From: Selaginella moellendorffii
Taxonomy: Eukaryota; Streptophyta; Lycopodiopsida; Selaginellales; Selaginellaceae
Length of the DNA stretch: 64,000 bases
Reading direction: 5' to 3'
NCBI RefSeq assembly: GCF_000143415.4
Contig: NW_003314272.1
Span: 1,521,146 to 1,585,145, forward strand
Below the pieces are notes generated by a model. It searched no databases. It was not told the origin of the DNA and saw nothing but the letters and a program-made list of their open reading frames with translations. Below, piece after piece: positions 22,480 through 33,737 of this stretch; positions within the stretch are counted from its first letter, which is position 1; each line of letters opens with the position of its first letter. The position numbers and the translations under genes were made by a program.

Positions 22480-23271
22480 ATGGAAGGAAAGCCATCCATC
22501 CGTGAGTTTGATGGAGAAGGGTTTGAGGGATTCAAGATCCATCTTGAATCCTATCTCTTGTTTCATAGTTTGTTGGGGATTGTAGATGGGACAGAGCCAT
22601 CACCGGCTCTAGGCTCTAGCGCTGCTGAGGTGTGTGATTGGAACCTTCGGGATTCCAAGGCTAGAGGGAATCTTGCGATGTGCTTGTTCTCAAATGTTCT
22701 CTTTGCTGCCCCATTGATTCTAAAGTCCACTGCGGCAGAGCTCTGGAAGTGGCTGAGCGACACCTATGGCACCAAGAGTGAAATGGATGTCTTCAACATC
22801 CATTCACAAATGGATTCCTTGAGGCTAGAGGAAAATGGCAGTATCCAGACTCACACTACCAAGCTCCAAGGCTTCTTCACACAACTTGCAGCTGCTAGGG
22901 CAAAGCACTGTCTCACGGACGAGCAGCAAAGGCTGCAGCTTTACATGTCCTTGCCAACTAGCTGGAAGAATGCAGTTGAGAGCCTACTTCTCCAACCAGA
23001 GATGACTTGGGCAAATGCCATGAGGAGTCTTCACAACATTAAGGCCATGCAAAGTGAGAGAGCTGAAATGCTGCAAGCTATGTATGCTTCGCAGGCTTCT
23101 GGTGATGCCAAGGTGGCAAAACCGCTTGCAGCTGCAAATGCCCAGAAAGGGCAAAATTCTGTGGTATCTGGGTGTGCTAAGCCCAAACTTGCTAAGAATC
23201 AATGTGCTTGCTGCTTGGAGATGGGCCATTGGCTCGAGATTGCACTGCTCCCAAGCCTCTCAAGTGACTAG
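22480..23271 (+). CDS. Copia-type retrotransposon Gag (UBN2 family), truncated
   Basis: The frame gives 263 residues with the plant copia Gag pattern: an N-terminal block on the substrate side (FKIHLESYLL), WKWLSDTYG, then LRLEENGSIQTHTTKL, LPTSWKN and a C-terminal zinc knuckle that starts CACCLEMGHW. The last Cys of the knuckle is missing: the frame turns into LEIALLPSLSSD and stops, so a small frame error probably occurred after GHW. A 100-N gap follows 40 bp later, so whether protease, integrase and RT exist cannot be seen. Confidence 0.8.
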   Translation: MEGKPSIREFDGEGFEGFKIHLESYLLFHSLLGIVDGTEPSPALGSSAAEVCDWNLRDSKARGNLAMCLFSNVLFAAPLILKSTAAELWKWLSDTYGTKSEMDVFNIHSQMDSLRLEENGSIQTHTTKLQGFFTQLAAARAKHCLTDEQQRLQLYMSLPTSWKNAVESLLLQPEMTWANAMRSLHNIKAMQSERAEMLQAMYASQASGDAKVAKPLAAANAQKGQNSVVSGCAKPKLAKNQCACCLEMGHWLEIALLPSLSSD

Positions 23272-23311
23272 CTACGACGGCAAAACCTCAGCATCCTCAT
23301 TTGCTAATAGT

Positions 23312-23411
23312 NNNNNNNNNNNNNNNNNNNNNNNNNNNNNNNNNNNNNNNNNNNNNNNNNNNNNNNNNNNNNNNNNNNNNNNNNNNNNNNNNNNNNNNNN
23401 NNNNNNNNNNN
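23312..23411. other. Assembly gap of 100 N
   Basis: Exactly 100 Ns, the usual placeholder for a gap of unknown size. The two sides need not be adjacent in the genome. Confidence 0.98.
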
Positions 23412-23560
23412 CTTTTTTTTTTTGTTTTTTCATCTTCTTTAGTTAAAACTTTGGTGAGCTCAAACTCCATTTTGCTCTTTAAATCTAGCTTAGTCTCACA
23501 TCTTGTTAAGAAAGTCTGGAACTCTTCTCTCTTCAATATTATAAATAGGGTGGTGCATTT
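23412..23560 (-). pseudogene. Fragment of a DRIP-type RING E3 gene
   Basis: The stretch near 23475-23535 resembles, on the - strand, the exon of the DRIP gene at 29121-29193 (K-LDLKSE block) with intron-like sequence around it. The part TTTTTTCATCTTCTTTAG...GGTGAGC resembles 26978-27020. It has no intact frame. Confidence 0.5.
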
Positions 23561-24112
23561 CCTTCACAAAATCCTGGTAAAAGACATGCATCATACTGTA
23601 TAGATTTGGAAGAGGAAAGTCAAGAAATATCTGTCTCAGTTTGGACCATCATCCTCTATGTGATCTTGATCTCAGGGCTGTTCCATTTGTAACTAGGCCT
23701 GGTGGATTGATCAAGGAGGGAGGCAAGCACGAGCTCATCATTGGCGAGGATGATGAGCTGCTCAACACTAGCACCAAGAGCATTCTGTGTGGCCGAGGTA
23801 CTCAGGCGAGAGAGTAGTTTTACTTATTGCTTTCTTCCAATCTTCTAACAAGGAAGCCAAGAACAAAGGATTTGATCTTGCTTCCAAGCCCGAAGAAGGA
23901 GGCACGCCAACGTGCTTGTTCTCTGGGGTGGGTGACAGCCACCTTCTGAGAGGTTCATATTCTTCTAAATCATCAGTGATTCCACTGCAACGAAGTAATG
24001 AAAGAATGATAAGTTTCAGTCAGGAACCTAATGATCTACGATGGTTGCTGGCTATAAATGCTGGCCATGATCGAGCAAGCTCCAGCCACGCGAATCAAAC
24101 ACCACCTTCCCG
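23561..24112. other. No gene recognised
   Basis: A frame near 23668-23815 (+) gives VPFVTRPGGLIKEGG...LIIGEDDELL without start or recognisable family. Nothing else stands out. Confidence 0.4.
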
Positions 24113-25510
24113 TCAGCTGCATCCTTCGCACGCCCCGAGCAAAGTCATCCAAGTCACAGCATCCGCCTCGCTAGGCATCGCCCTCGCCATCTCTAGCGCA
24201 CCTCGTACATCATCGGCCCTCTCAAGAACATCGACAATGCAGTGGTAGTGCTCTGATCCCATACTTGGTGCGCATTGCCGCGAAGAAGAGCTTGGCCTCC
24301 TCGAGCCTACCGGCATGGTTGCAAGCCGTGAGGATGGAGAGGAGCGTGGCTGAGCTCGGCTCTATCCCTCCAGCCTAGAGCTCGAGCACCCGAGTAGCGT
24401 CCTGCTGTAGCGGCCATCAGCGATGTCCAGGTGATAGTCGAGTTGCTTCCGGAGAAACTTGCTGGGCATCGGCAAGACACTTCGCGTAGAAATCCACGCT
24501 AGAACCGAGTCGGGCTTCTCGAGTAGACCGAGCCGGCAAACTCTGGCGTGGAAAGCTTTGCCGGTGGAGAGAGCCACAACACCACCGCAGGCCTTGAATG
24601 CGCACGCAAAGCTCCGGGAGTTTGGCCGACCGAGCTGGTTTCGCTGTAGCTCTAGCTCCATCTCTGGAAACAACTCTAGCACCAGCTCTGGATCCCCGTT
24701 CTGTACGTAGTCGAGCAGCAGCGCGTTCCAGAGAGCCAAGGACGTGCGCTGGAGCTTGTCAATCGCGTCGAAAACTCTATGGGCATCCACCATGTTTCCA
24801 CAGTTGGCATAGACACCAGCGACGTCGCGACGAAGATGTTGGCGCCGTGGCTCCCTGCGTCAGCTTGAGTGTGTAGAGCCATTGCTTTCTAAACAGTAGC
24901 CTCGTCTAGATCTCGCCGCTAGAGCAGTGCAAGCTTTCAGTGCCGCGACGAAAGCTTGCGCGTTTGCCTTCTCTCGTTGCATGTCCTGGAAGAACTCTAG
25001 TGCTAGTTCTGGCTCGCCGTTCTCGGCATAGCCGAGTACCAGAGACGTCTACGAGACGACGTCGTTGCGAGAAATCGCCTGGAACATCCTGTGCGCATCG
25101 GCCATACTCGCGAAGCTCGAGTACATGTCGATCAAGCTGCTTCCTACGAAAACGTTGGAGTCGCAGCCACTGTTCGAGCGTGAAGAGCCATCCCGGTCTC
25201 TAGAGCAAGAGTTATTTGCCGTGGAAGACGAGTGGAAGCCTTCACTGCTGCTACAAAGGTGTGAGAATCTGGCAAAGCTTGCTCTTCCCGGAAGTTCTCA
25301 GCGTAGCTCTGGATCATCGCGTTCCAGGACACCAAGTCCGGGTTCTCGAAGACGCTTCTAGCATCTAGCTCCATCAACTTTCCTGGATCCATTTCCACCG
25401 CATGGCATCCGGAAGAAATCCCCGGGCTCGCAGATTCCAGGCACTCCAAGGCCTCGCCATTTCCCACGAGCGCGTGGATTCCTGGACGATTTGAGAGCGG
25501 CGATCCATGA
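24113..25510 (-). pseudogene. Broken PPR protein gene
   Basis: Several - strand frames carry PPR-type blocks in the right order from right to left: FENPDLVSWNAMIQSYAENF (about 25300), then a segment with AHRVFDAIDK, LALWNALLLDYVQNG (about 24700) and CAFKACGGV...GKAFHARV, then SEHYHCIVDVL, MPSEADAVTWMTLLGACEG (about 24120). This is the plant-combinatorial (PLS) type of PPR, RNA-binding in organelles. Frame changes and stops separate the blocks and no single open frame or splice pattern joins them, so it is a pseudogene. Confidence 0.75.
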
Positions 25511-25629
25511 TCTCACCTTGTGCCGTTGAGGATCTGCGGCAGCGGCGTGGACGAGCGCCAGAAATCTCCAGGGCAGGGTGCCTCTCCCGGCACGGCCAAG
25601 GGCCCCATTGCTCTAACCCCACATTTCTT

Positions 25630-26216
25630 AAACCCTAACCCTCTCTCCTTGCTCCCGCCGCTCCAGCGCTGCCTGTCCTCTTCGTCAAATCCACCAGGAC
25701 GGTGCTCTTCCTCGAGGCCAACAAGAAGTTCGTGGACGCGCTCCTCAGCCTCCTCCTCCTCCTCCCCATGGGCAGAGTCGTGAATCCGCGGCGCCGCTGG
25801 CATGCACGACAACGAGCTGGGCGCCATCGCCAATCTCCACGGCAGCGTCATCGACAGGCTCGAGCTCCTGTCGGTGGCCAAGGAGGCTCTCAGCCAATTC
25901 CGCAGCGCCTATGGCTTCCCGGGAGCGATGCTAGCCATCCGGCATAGCAGCGAGATGCCCACCTTCCTCCCCAAGGTCTACAAGTGCTCGAGCTCGACCT
26001 CCACCGTCAAGAGCATCATGCTGCTCGTCAAGAACAGGGGGATCTGGGCAGCATCGAGATCACGGTCACTCGCGATCTGGCAAGTCTTTCTCTCAGTCAT
26101 TGTTTGATGAATCGTTTGATTTAACCTTGTGTCCTGTAGATGGTGAAGATATTGAGAAGATCTATGGTGTCAAAGACGGTTCTCAACGACGTCTTCAAGG
26201 CCGACCTGCCTGCTTG
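25630..26216 (+). pseudogene. DUF674 family gene, degenerate copy
   Basis: The DUF674 hallmark RTVLFLEANKKFVDALLSLL and PMGRVV appear at about 25690-25780, followed after a frame change by NELGAIANLHGSVIDRLELL. A later block reads IEITVTRDL in another frame. A final exon-like piece, ILRRSMVSKTVLNDVF, ends at a TGA at 26214-26216. It parallels the downstream copy at 26323 but has at least two frame breaks and no clear ATG. A telo-box AAACCCTAA sits at 25630. Function of the family is unknown. Confidence 0.7.
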
Positions 26217-26322
26217 ATTAACTCGGTTTGGTTTTAAAAGGTGGTTATAAAATTAGCACTAATCATACTAATTAAAGAGCTGGTAGAAAAGGCCTTACAA
26301 TTTTTTCGATCGTTGTGTTGCG

Positions 26323-26964
26323 ATGGATCTCCCGGTAAGGCTGCTCTACAAGAAGCCCACCAAAGCGATTCTCTTCCTAGAAGCTAACATGGAGTTTGTG
26401 GACCATCTCTTCGGCTTCCTTTTGGTGCCAATCGGCCGGATGCTCAAGCTCACGGGTTCCAGCAATCTGGGAGCTATTGCAAATGTCTACTCGAGCGTCG
26501 AGAAGTTCCAGTCCGGCAACATGGTGGTGGCTAAAGAGCTGCTCACGAATCCACAAATTCCACCGACTTATCGTATAGCTACTGACCATTCCGGCTATCG
26601 TCATTCACAAACACCGCGTTATTATGTGAAGGATGATTCGGCACAAGCTACTTTCGTGAAGGGAGGTGTCGAGTACATCGTAACCAATGATCTCGAGATC
26701 TTTCCAGCGCCAGCGTCGACTACCAAGACCCTTGAGCTGCTCCGCAAAATGAAACTTGAGAACATCCGCGACCTTGGCATTGCGGAGATTGCCGTCACTC
26801 CGGCTCGCGTACTTACTTTTCCATCGTAGATGTGGAATGAGCTTGAGTTTGTGCCTTTGCTGTAGGTGCAGGAGCTGCTGAGACGATCACTGGTTTCGAA
26901 CACTGTTCTCACGGATATCTTCCTGGGCGATCTCAAGGATGCCTCGTCGGGTGAGAGCTTGTGA
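26323..26964 (+). CDS. DUF674 family protein, probably intact
   Basis: Two exons, 26323-26808 and 26866-26964, flank a 57-bp GT-AG intron and encode 194 residues. The N-terminus has the family signature KAILFLEANMEFVDHLFGFL and PIGRML, then SNLGAIANVYSSVEKF. A mid-region YYVKDDSAQATFVKGGVEYI and the C-terminal LLRRSLVSNTVLTDIFLGDL follow. Plant DUF674 proteins are usually longer and often carry two such halves, so this is a single-unit form. It lies 106 bp after a broken copy, a tandem duplication. The alternative donor GTGAGAGC at 26951 could extend it. No function is established for the family. Confidence 0.7.
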
Positions 26965-26974
26965 TCACTTTCTT

Positions 26975-27170
26975 TTTGTTTTTTCATCCTCCTCTAGTTA
27001 GAACTTTGGTGAGCCAGATCTTTCGGTCGCAGGCTCGGCTGCACCAGTGGTACCTTGCAAGGTCACTCATGAAGAAAAAGAAGGACCAAAGAAGTGGAAA
27101 TGAACCGTGCGGCTCAAACCTAAGGAAGTAAGTAGTAGTTACCTCCGATTCATATTTGAGCTAAATGAAT
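26975..27170 (-). pseudogene. Second fragment of a DRIP-type RING E3 gene
   Basis: On the - strand, sequence around 27010-27080 resembles the last exon of the DRIP gene (RKIWLTK block, 28970-29050), and 27105-27165 resembles the adjacent intron and preceding exon, with the same order. It has no intact frame and no link to RING or linker exons. Confidence 0.55.
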
Positions 27171-27865
27171 CGAGATGTTTGGTACCAACGGCATTCTTTT
27201 CTCTATCAAAGTTTCTACCAAATAAAAACGCCTTACCACCGCATGGTACTCCCCCAGTAGCATCCAGCCCACCAGATGAGCCATGCAGCCCAGCAAGCTC
27301 CTCCTCGAGCTGTCCCAGCCGCCCCAGGCTGTTCTCTTTTGACAACATATTGAATTGCTATTAATCTTACCAAACGTTGCAGTCGAGGATGGTTCTTTTC
27401 AGTTAAAAAGAGAATGTTCTAACTTTGAATAGTATGACATCCCATTAGACACAAACAGATGTATTTTTGAAACTAAATAGCAAGGCCTGAAATGTTGCAA
27501 AAGAACTGGGATAATGAAACCTAGGTATAGAACTCTTCCAATTCTAGATTTAGTCCAGGAAAACCATACCTCAGAAATGTATCTAAAACCTGAAATTACA
27601 TATCAAGTGCAAATTTCTTGCAGTTCAACAGTCATCTCAAGTCGTGCTACCTCAAGTCAAAAGGCAAGTTGTGGCAAGAAATTGGAGAAGTGACAATAGA
27701 TTGCGACACAGATGGTAAGCACAAAATCTTTGTTTTTCCTGTTTGCCTCAGTTCCTAAGTGCCTTCAATGCTGCCAAAAGTATATCAGTCACCAAAATGA
27801 AGCAGTTTAAACATGTTTATAATTTATAAATTTTCCTAAACGCTTTCTAGTATTCAGGCTCACAT
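27171..27865. other. No gene recognised
   Basis: A - strand frame of 69 codons at 27139-27348 (LGQLEEELAGLHGSS) has no recognisable family. The rest has only short frames. Confidence 0.4.
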
Positions 27866-28420
27866 GGGATCCAGACACCGGCTGGCGCAAGCTGCCTTTA
27901 GCTCCAAGCTGGGGACATTGAGATTAGGCTTCAAATCCACCATCTTCTCCAATTCAAAGCGTCTCCCTTTCTCAACCCACTCCCAACACGAAGGTTTCAG
28001 AATCAAATTTCACAGACAGAGCAACAAATGTATCTTTCCCATGCGTCCGGCATTCCATGGTCCCAATAATACCTGGTTCCATTTCTTGAGGTAACGTTGA
28101 CACAGTCTTCCATATCCAATCACCACCACCTTGCTGCCTATCCAGAACCACGACTGGTGCAGGATCCGTCATCAGGTGAAGCATTCCAATCTCACCTCCA
28201 ATTTCCAGCATATACACAAACTCGCCACCCCACTCCCCACTGTGAGGCCCCTTGCAGATAAGAGTGGCTCTGAGCCATCTGGCGCAAACCAAGATCGCAA
28301 AGCAGGAGATACTGGCTGTAGAAAGAACCTGTTTTTGTTGCTGTTGTCATAACAGGCTTGTATTTCGAGTTCTAGACACTGTTTGTCATAATGTCCTGTG
28401 TGCACAGGCTTGTATTTCGA
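27866..28420 (-). pseudogene. F-box/kelch-like C-terminal remnant
   Basis: A - strand frame (27972-28292) reads WLRATLICKGPH...VYMLEIGGEIGML and DWIWKTVSTLPQEM, the pattern of kelch-like blades in plant F-box proteins. A one-base frame change near 27975 leads into WVEKGRRFELEKMV...ASRCLDP. There is no F-box or start codon. Family is a tentative reading. Confidence 0.4.
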
Positions 28421-28873
28421 GTTTTAGACACTGTTTATTATAATGTCCTATGTGCCAGAGAAAGAAGCTTATGTTGTCCTTGGCCCGTAGTGCTCTGAAA
28501 TGTGGATCATATAGAAGGCTAGCACACAAAACACAACAGCGTTACATCCTCAGCCGGTACCCGAGATAATATATGCTTTTCAAGTTCTCATCCAATACGA
28601 AAGTGGCATAAAAAATAAGCGGATTAATAAGCAATGCATCATCCTGAAACTGCAGCTGCATATTTCAAGCGACGAGCACGTACGAATCTGGACGCAGCAG
28701 GGTGATGACGCGTGAATTATCACCACAGCCAGCAACTTTGCACGAGGAAGAGCTTCCAGTTCTCAGGGTCGTGTGAAACTCCAGCGATGGGTGATTTAGA
28801 CCAGCCCCCAGTGAACTAAAAACACGCCTTTTCAGATGTCGTTAGAGGTACAACACACATTTGAGAGCAGTCA
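28421..28873. other. Spacer, includes the 3' flank of the DRIP gene
   Basis: No coding signal. A 55-bp direct repeat (GCTTGTATTTCGAGTT-TAGACACTGTTT) occurs at about 28350-28400 and 28406-28450. Confidence 0.5.
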
Positions 28874-30340
28874 CTAGCTCACGGCTGCTGCTCGCCTGTT
28901 TCTCCCGTAGGACAGGACCATGAGGAAGTCCTTGCCCAGCGCGCTTGCGCGGTCTTCCGGGGTGCTCGAGAGTTGGTCTTTGGTGAGCCAGATCTTTCGA
29001 ACGCTCTCCAAGGGCAGGCTTGAGACTACTGGCTGTCCCTTGCAGGTTATCTCCACCTATAAGGGAAAAAAAAAAATGAAATGAAACTGTGCAGCTCAAA
29101 AACGTAAACAGTGGCTGTACCTCGGATTCGCTCTTTAAATCCAGCTTCCTGACCAAGTACTTCTTCACGAAGGAGACTGGAACTTTTCCATCCCTGCAAC
29201 ATAAAAACTTGTTAATACCGTCGATCAGAGATGAGACTGACGAGGAATGCTGGTACTTGATTCTCAAGTAAGGCGATTTGATCTGTGGAAGGCCCTCCTC
29301 GCCTCTGTAAATCCCAGAGCTCCAAGTCAGAAACGAGGACAGAAAATAAAGAGAGTGACTCACTGGTTAGTTGTTGTCAAAGTGAACCAAAGCCCGTTGC
29401 TTTGAGTCGATGGCGAAGGCAACGTCTGGCACTTGAAACCACCACCACCATTCGCAGCAGCCTTGGCCTGTGACGACCGTCGGACATTCTTCGTAGCTCT
29501 CAGTGACGAGGCTTCTCTGCCTCTAGCCTCCTTCATGAGCCCCGAGCTGGCCCTGCCCTTCTCGTCGGCATGCGCTAGCTCTGCAAGGCAGGCTAGCGGA
29601 GATAAGAAGCTACCCCCAGACTGCTTTGCTTCGGCGTTTCCCACGGAGTTGCCACGAGTAGCCCTTTGCCTTTTCGAACCGCTTCTCATGGGTGACTTGG
29701 TATCCGAGTCGAGCGTCTCGGAGCAGTACATGGTGTCCTCCGGAGACTCATCAGCTGCGTCGCTGCTGTTGTCGTCATCGTCCTCCTCTTCCTCGTAGCT
29801 CTCGCTCGATTCCGTCACCCAAGCTTTCCTTCTCGACTTGCGTCTCGAAGACGACGGCACTGAAGTCACCCCGAGTGAGGACAGCGACCGTTCTTTTCTG
29901 CGAGCGGGCGTGTGCGAGGGTGGCGACGCAGCAACGGGAGCAGCGGGGCGCTTCTTCGGATTGAGATTAAAAATCTTTGCTTGCACATCATCCAGCTGAG
30001 GATCGGCCCTGCAAAGATATTAAACTGAGAAGAAATGTATCCAAGGTCCAAACTTCTTACCTGAGCTTCTCCAGTGGCACTGTTCCTAGATCAACATTGC
30101 ACATTGGACAAGAGTTGGTCTCTTCGTCACTGAATCGATCGTGGATACAATCCTTGCAAACTACGATAGAAGAACACAAAAAAAGAGGAAACGAGAAAAC
30201 AATTAGAAGTACTATCCAAGCCGAATACAAAACTTACAGGTATGGAGACACTCGGAGATGGTCGTGGCCTCGCGGAAGAGATTGCCGCAGAGAGGGCACG
30301 TCAAGCATGCAACAATAGGAGCTTTGGAAACTCTAGCCAT
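28874..30340 (-). CDS. DRIP: DRIP-type C3HC4 RING E3 ubiquitin ligase
   Basis: Six exons on the - strand (30340-30238, 30160-30061, 30008-29364, 29304-29257, 29193-29121, 29056-28874) give 383 residues with consistent phases. Residues 12-60 form a RING: CLTCPLCGNLF, SECLHTFCKDCI, SCPMCN. A long low-complexity acidic and basic linker follows (30008-29364). The C-terminal half carries blocks typical of DRIP1/DRIP2 proteins: LWFTL, PYLRIKDGKVPVSFVKKYL, KLDLKSESEVEITCKGQPVV. Arabidopsis DRIPs ubiquitinate DREB2A for nuclear proteasomal decay, so a stress-response E3 role is inferred. The 5' leader seems to hold an intron and a short upstream frame (ATG near 30666). The gene is head to head with CDC27. 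Confidence 0.88.
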
Positions 30341-30771
30341 TGTCTCACACGGTTCCTTGCTACTGTAAGGCATCTCGCGTTGGAAGAAGACTCCTCATAC
30401 GATCACCTACAAAGCAAAGGAAGAAAGAAAGAAATCTTAGAACACTCCCCAATGCTAGGGTTAGAGCAAGGAGACACACGAGTGCCACTCCCAAGAGAGA
30501 AATCTTCCAATCTCCCTCCCGGGAGCGCTCTTGGAGACGCTAGAAGCACAGATCGAAGCCGAATCCCAGGGCGGAGGACTCACCGCATTGCTCCAGTGAT
30601 CGCTCGCCGCGAGCCCCATTCCCTGTCCATCGCATCGAAGAATCCACACGCTGGCTCCACGATCATGGCGCTCTAAAAAGGAAGAGAGAAATAGGGTTAC
30701 TGTGATAAATAGAAGGACGAGGGTATATTCTCGCGTAGGGCGTAAGTAGGGTTTTTGGAGGGAGAGGGGGG
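30341..30771. promoter_or_regulatory. Shared upstream region of DRIP (-) and CDC27 (+)
   Basis: The two start codons are 431 bp apart on opposite strands, so a bidirectional promoter is likely. It holds AGGGTTTT just before the CDC27 ATG (30748) and AGGGTTA motifs near 30459 and 30702 (telo-box type). On the - strand, CGGTGAGTCC near 30584 and TTTGTAG near 30411 could bound a 5'UTR intron of DRIP. Confidence 0.55.
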
Positions 30772-33680
30772 ATGAGCTCGGCTATGGAGGCGTGCCTCGT
30801 CGACAGCATCAATGCGTCCTTGAAGCTCTACATGTATCGCAATGCCACATTCCTCTGCGAGCGCCTCTACGCGGAGAGCGCTACCGAGGTGAGAAATCGA
30901 GAAATCTCTCCAGCATCGATTTCATCCATTTCTTCTGTTCTTGCAGGCAAATCTTCACCTTCTCGCGACCTGTTATTTTCGGAGCAATCAAGCGTACCGC
31001 ACATATTACCTCCTTAAAGGTTCGTTTTTGCCTTTTTCTCTCTTTAGAAGAGAAAAATGTAGTTCTTTGCTATGGTTCATTCACTGGCTTTTCTGATTTC
31101 TTCGTAGTTCTAGGGCGTAGTTCTTGGTTCTTCTTTTGCTTGTTGAAATCTTTCATTGTGCCGTGGTGTTGTTCTTCCTTTCAGGCATTAAATCGCCACA
31201 GTGTCGGTATCTATTTGCACTGGCCTGCTTTGAAATGGGTAACATGGCTGAAGCTGAAGCTGCGCTACAACCCAGTGATTCTCCATCCGAGGTACAGGAG
31301 CCACATTTTCTCTCATGCGTAATTTTTTCTTGGTGGTTTTGCCAAGGTTCCAAATGGAGCAGCCGGTTGCTATCTGCTAGGACTTATCTGTCGGTTTACG
31401 GACCGCAGACAAGCTGCTATTGCGCACTACACGCAGGCGCTGTCTGTGGATCCATTCTTTTGGTCAGCTTACGAAGATTTGTGTCTGCTAGGTACTTTTG
31501 AGCCGTCTGAGTTGAGCTGGTTGTTTTCAACGTTTTATTTTCCAGGTGTTGAGGAAGATCCACTATCACAATCTCAGTGGGAAGTCAAGTCTCAGTATAC
31601 ATACAACACGCCTTCTCCAAGCGTTTCTCAGGTTTGGCACCTTAAGTTTTGATATCGACTTTATTTTTCATTTTTGAATCGGTTTTCCAGTTAGTGACTA
31701 CAAAGAGTACTGTTGCTCCCGTTCATCCTCAGAGACGAAAGTTCCTCGACGAGGGAAAGCTTCGAAAGGTGGTTCTTTTGGTTTCCATTTTATGGTCTGT
31801 TTTTATTCATTTGCTTTCAAAGTAGGTGTCCGGTAGATTATTCACTGAGCCTCCCAGGCGGAGTTTGAGGCTTTCTGCCGAGTCTCCATCCACAATCAAT
31901 GTTTGCTCAATTCCAAGTCCTGTAGCCGTGTCAACACCTACGTCAACTGCGAGCGTCCGGGTATCCAGCAATAGCTCCGTCCGTGTTTCTAATTCGCGTA
32001 AGATTATTTCCGGAAGTGCCGAAGGTCCTCTTGATGATGGTAAGTGTTATGTTGCGCATGGACACTAACCGAGCATAATGTATTTACAGGCCGAAGGGTT
32101 TACGAAAGCTTAGAAACTCTTGGAAGCGATGAAATGTCAAATACCAGCAGCCAGCAGTCTTCTCCTGTGATAGATGAGGAACTTCGGCGCAGTGTCTCCG
32201 TTGGCTTTGTGTCCCGGGGCTCGAAGCTTGGGGAGGGTGCTACAGAACTCTTGGCTCTTCTAAAAGTTCTTGGTGAAGGCTTCAAGCATGTTTGTATGTA
32301 CGAAAGTCAGGTATTGAACTTTATTCTTTCGCTTTTACATTTGAAAGAGCTTTGGTTGCAGGAAGCACTAGAAGCTTTTGCGAAGCTCCCACAAAATCAG
32401 TATGAGACTGGATGGGTTTTATGCCAAGTGAGTCTTTCGGTTTTCCAACTGTGTTCAAGTATTCATTGCTACATACAGATCGGAAGAGCATACTTTGAGA
32501 TGGTGGATTACGCAGAAGCCGAGCGTGCTTTCAGTTGGGCTCGGAGAGTGTCACCCTACAGGCTTGAAGGAACTGACATCTACTCAACCGTGCTCTATGT
32601 GAGTTGTATCTCGTTCATTTCTTGCAAAAGTCGATTAATAAGACCATACAGGTCTGTTTTATTACTCCCAGCACATGAAGAAGGACGTGGAACTGAGCTA
32701 TCTCGCGCAGGAAGTGGTATCAATGGACAGATTGTCTCCACAAGCATGGTAAACTCTAGTGTTCTACCTTATTTTGGTGAACTAAAATCATATTGTGCAG
32801 GTGTGTGATTGGAAACTGCTTTAGTTTGCAGAAAGACCACGAAACGGCACTAAAGTTTTTCCAGCGGGCCTTACAACTCGATTCTCACTTCACATACGCG
32901 TACACTCTATGTGGACACGAGTAAGTTGAATTGATTGTTTTGTCAAGCTCCGATTTGATTGTATGTTTCTTGTAGATATGTTGCAATGGAGGACTTCGAA
33001 GAAGGCCTTACTTGCTATAGAAACGCGATACGTATGGATGGACGGCACTACAACGCGTGGTAAGCTTTTTCATCTGATATTCTGTTTCCTTAACTTCTTC
33101 ATATAAAGGTATGGACTTGGTACAATCTATCTACGCCAGGAAAAATATGAGTTGGCTGAGTACCACTTTCGTCGTGCCTTGCAAATCAATGAACGCTCTT
33201 CAGTGCTCCACTGCTACCTGGGAATGGCGCTGCATGCTCTAAAGGTAACGATCTCATATCGACAAGAATACTCATAATCCAATTGTATCGCAGAGGAGCC
33301 ACGAGGCTTTGGAACTGCTTGGCGAAGCGATACGGGCTGATCCCAAGAATCCTCTTCCAAAGTACCAGAAAGCGAACGTTCTAATGAGCGAGGAGAGATA
33401 CAACGACGCTCTCGGAGTCCTGGAGCAACTCAAAGAAGTCGCGCCTCGCGAGAGCAGCGTCTACTTCTTGATCGGGAAAGTCTACAAGCGGCTTGGACAG
33501 CCAGAGAGTGCCATGTATCACTTTTGTGTCGCGTTGGATCTCAAGCCATCCACTGCAGACGTGAATCTCATCAAGGTATGTAGAAATTTTTCCAATGATC
33601 TCAACATCTAACTGTGAAGTTTGCAGAATGCGATAGAGAAGCTTCATGTTCCAGACGAGTCAGAAGAAGAGAACTTGTAA
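30772..33680 (+). CDS. CDC27: Anaphase-promoting complex subunit 3 (CDC27/HOBBIT-type TPR protein)
   Basis: Sixteen short exons (first 30772-30888, last 33627-33680) join in frame to 659 residues. The N-terminus, LYMYRNATFLCERLYAE, then LLATCYFRSNQAY, RYLFALACFEMG, GCYLLGLICRFTDRR and PFFWSAYEDLCLLG, matches the dimerising N-terminal TPR block of plant CDC27. A Ser-rich loop (about 31550-32270) separates it from the C-terminal TPR superhelix, with ALEAFAKLPQNQYETGWVLC, FQRALQLDSHFTYAYTLCGH, HYNAWYGLGTIYLRQEKYEL and VYFLIGKVYKRLGQPESAM. CDC27 binds co-activators through their IR tails in the nuclear APC/C. An in-frame second ATG at 30784 is an alternative start and fits the family better. Slightly shorter than Arabidopsis homologues, otherwise complete. 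Confidence 0.93.
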
Positions 33681-33737
33681 AACTGACAGGCCTAACAATT
33701 AACGTCGCAAAAACAGTTGATAGTGGCCATCGATAGG

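Noticed and set aside
25520-25783. + strand frame overlapping the start of the DUF674 pseudogene
   Set aside because: It is a shadow in another frame; the DUF674 motifs lie in a different frame of the same DNA.
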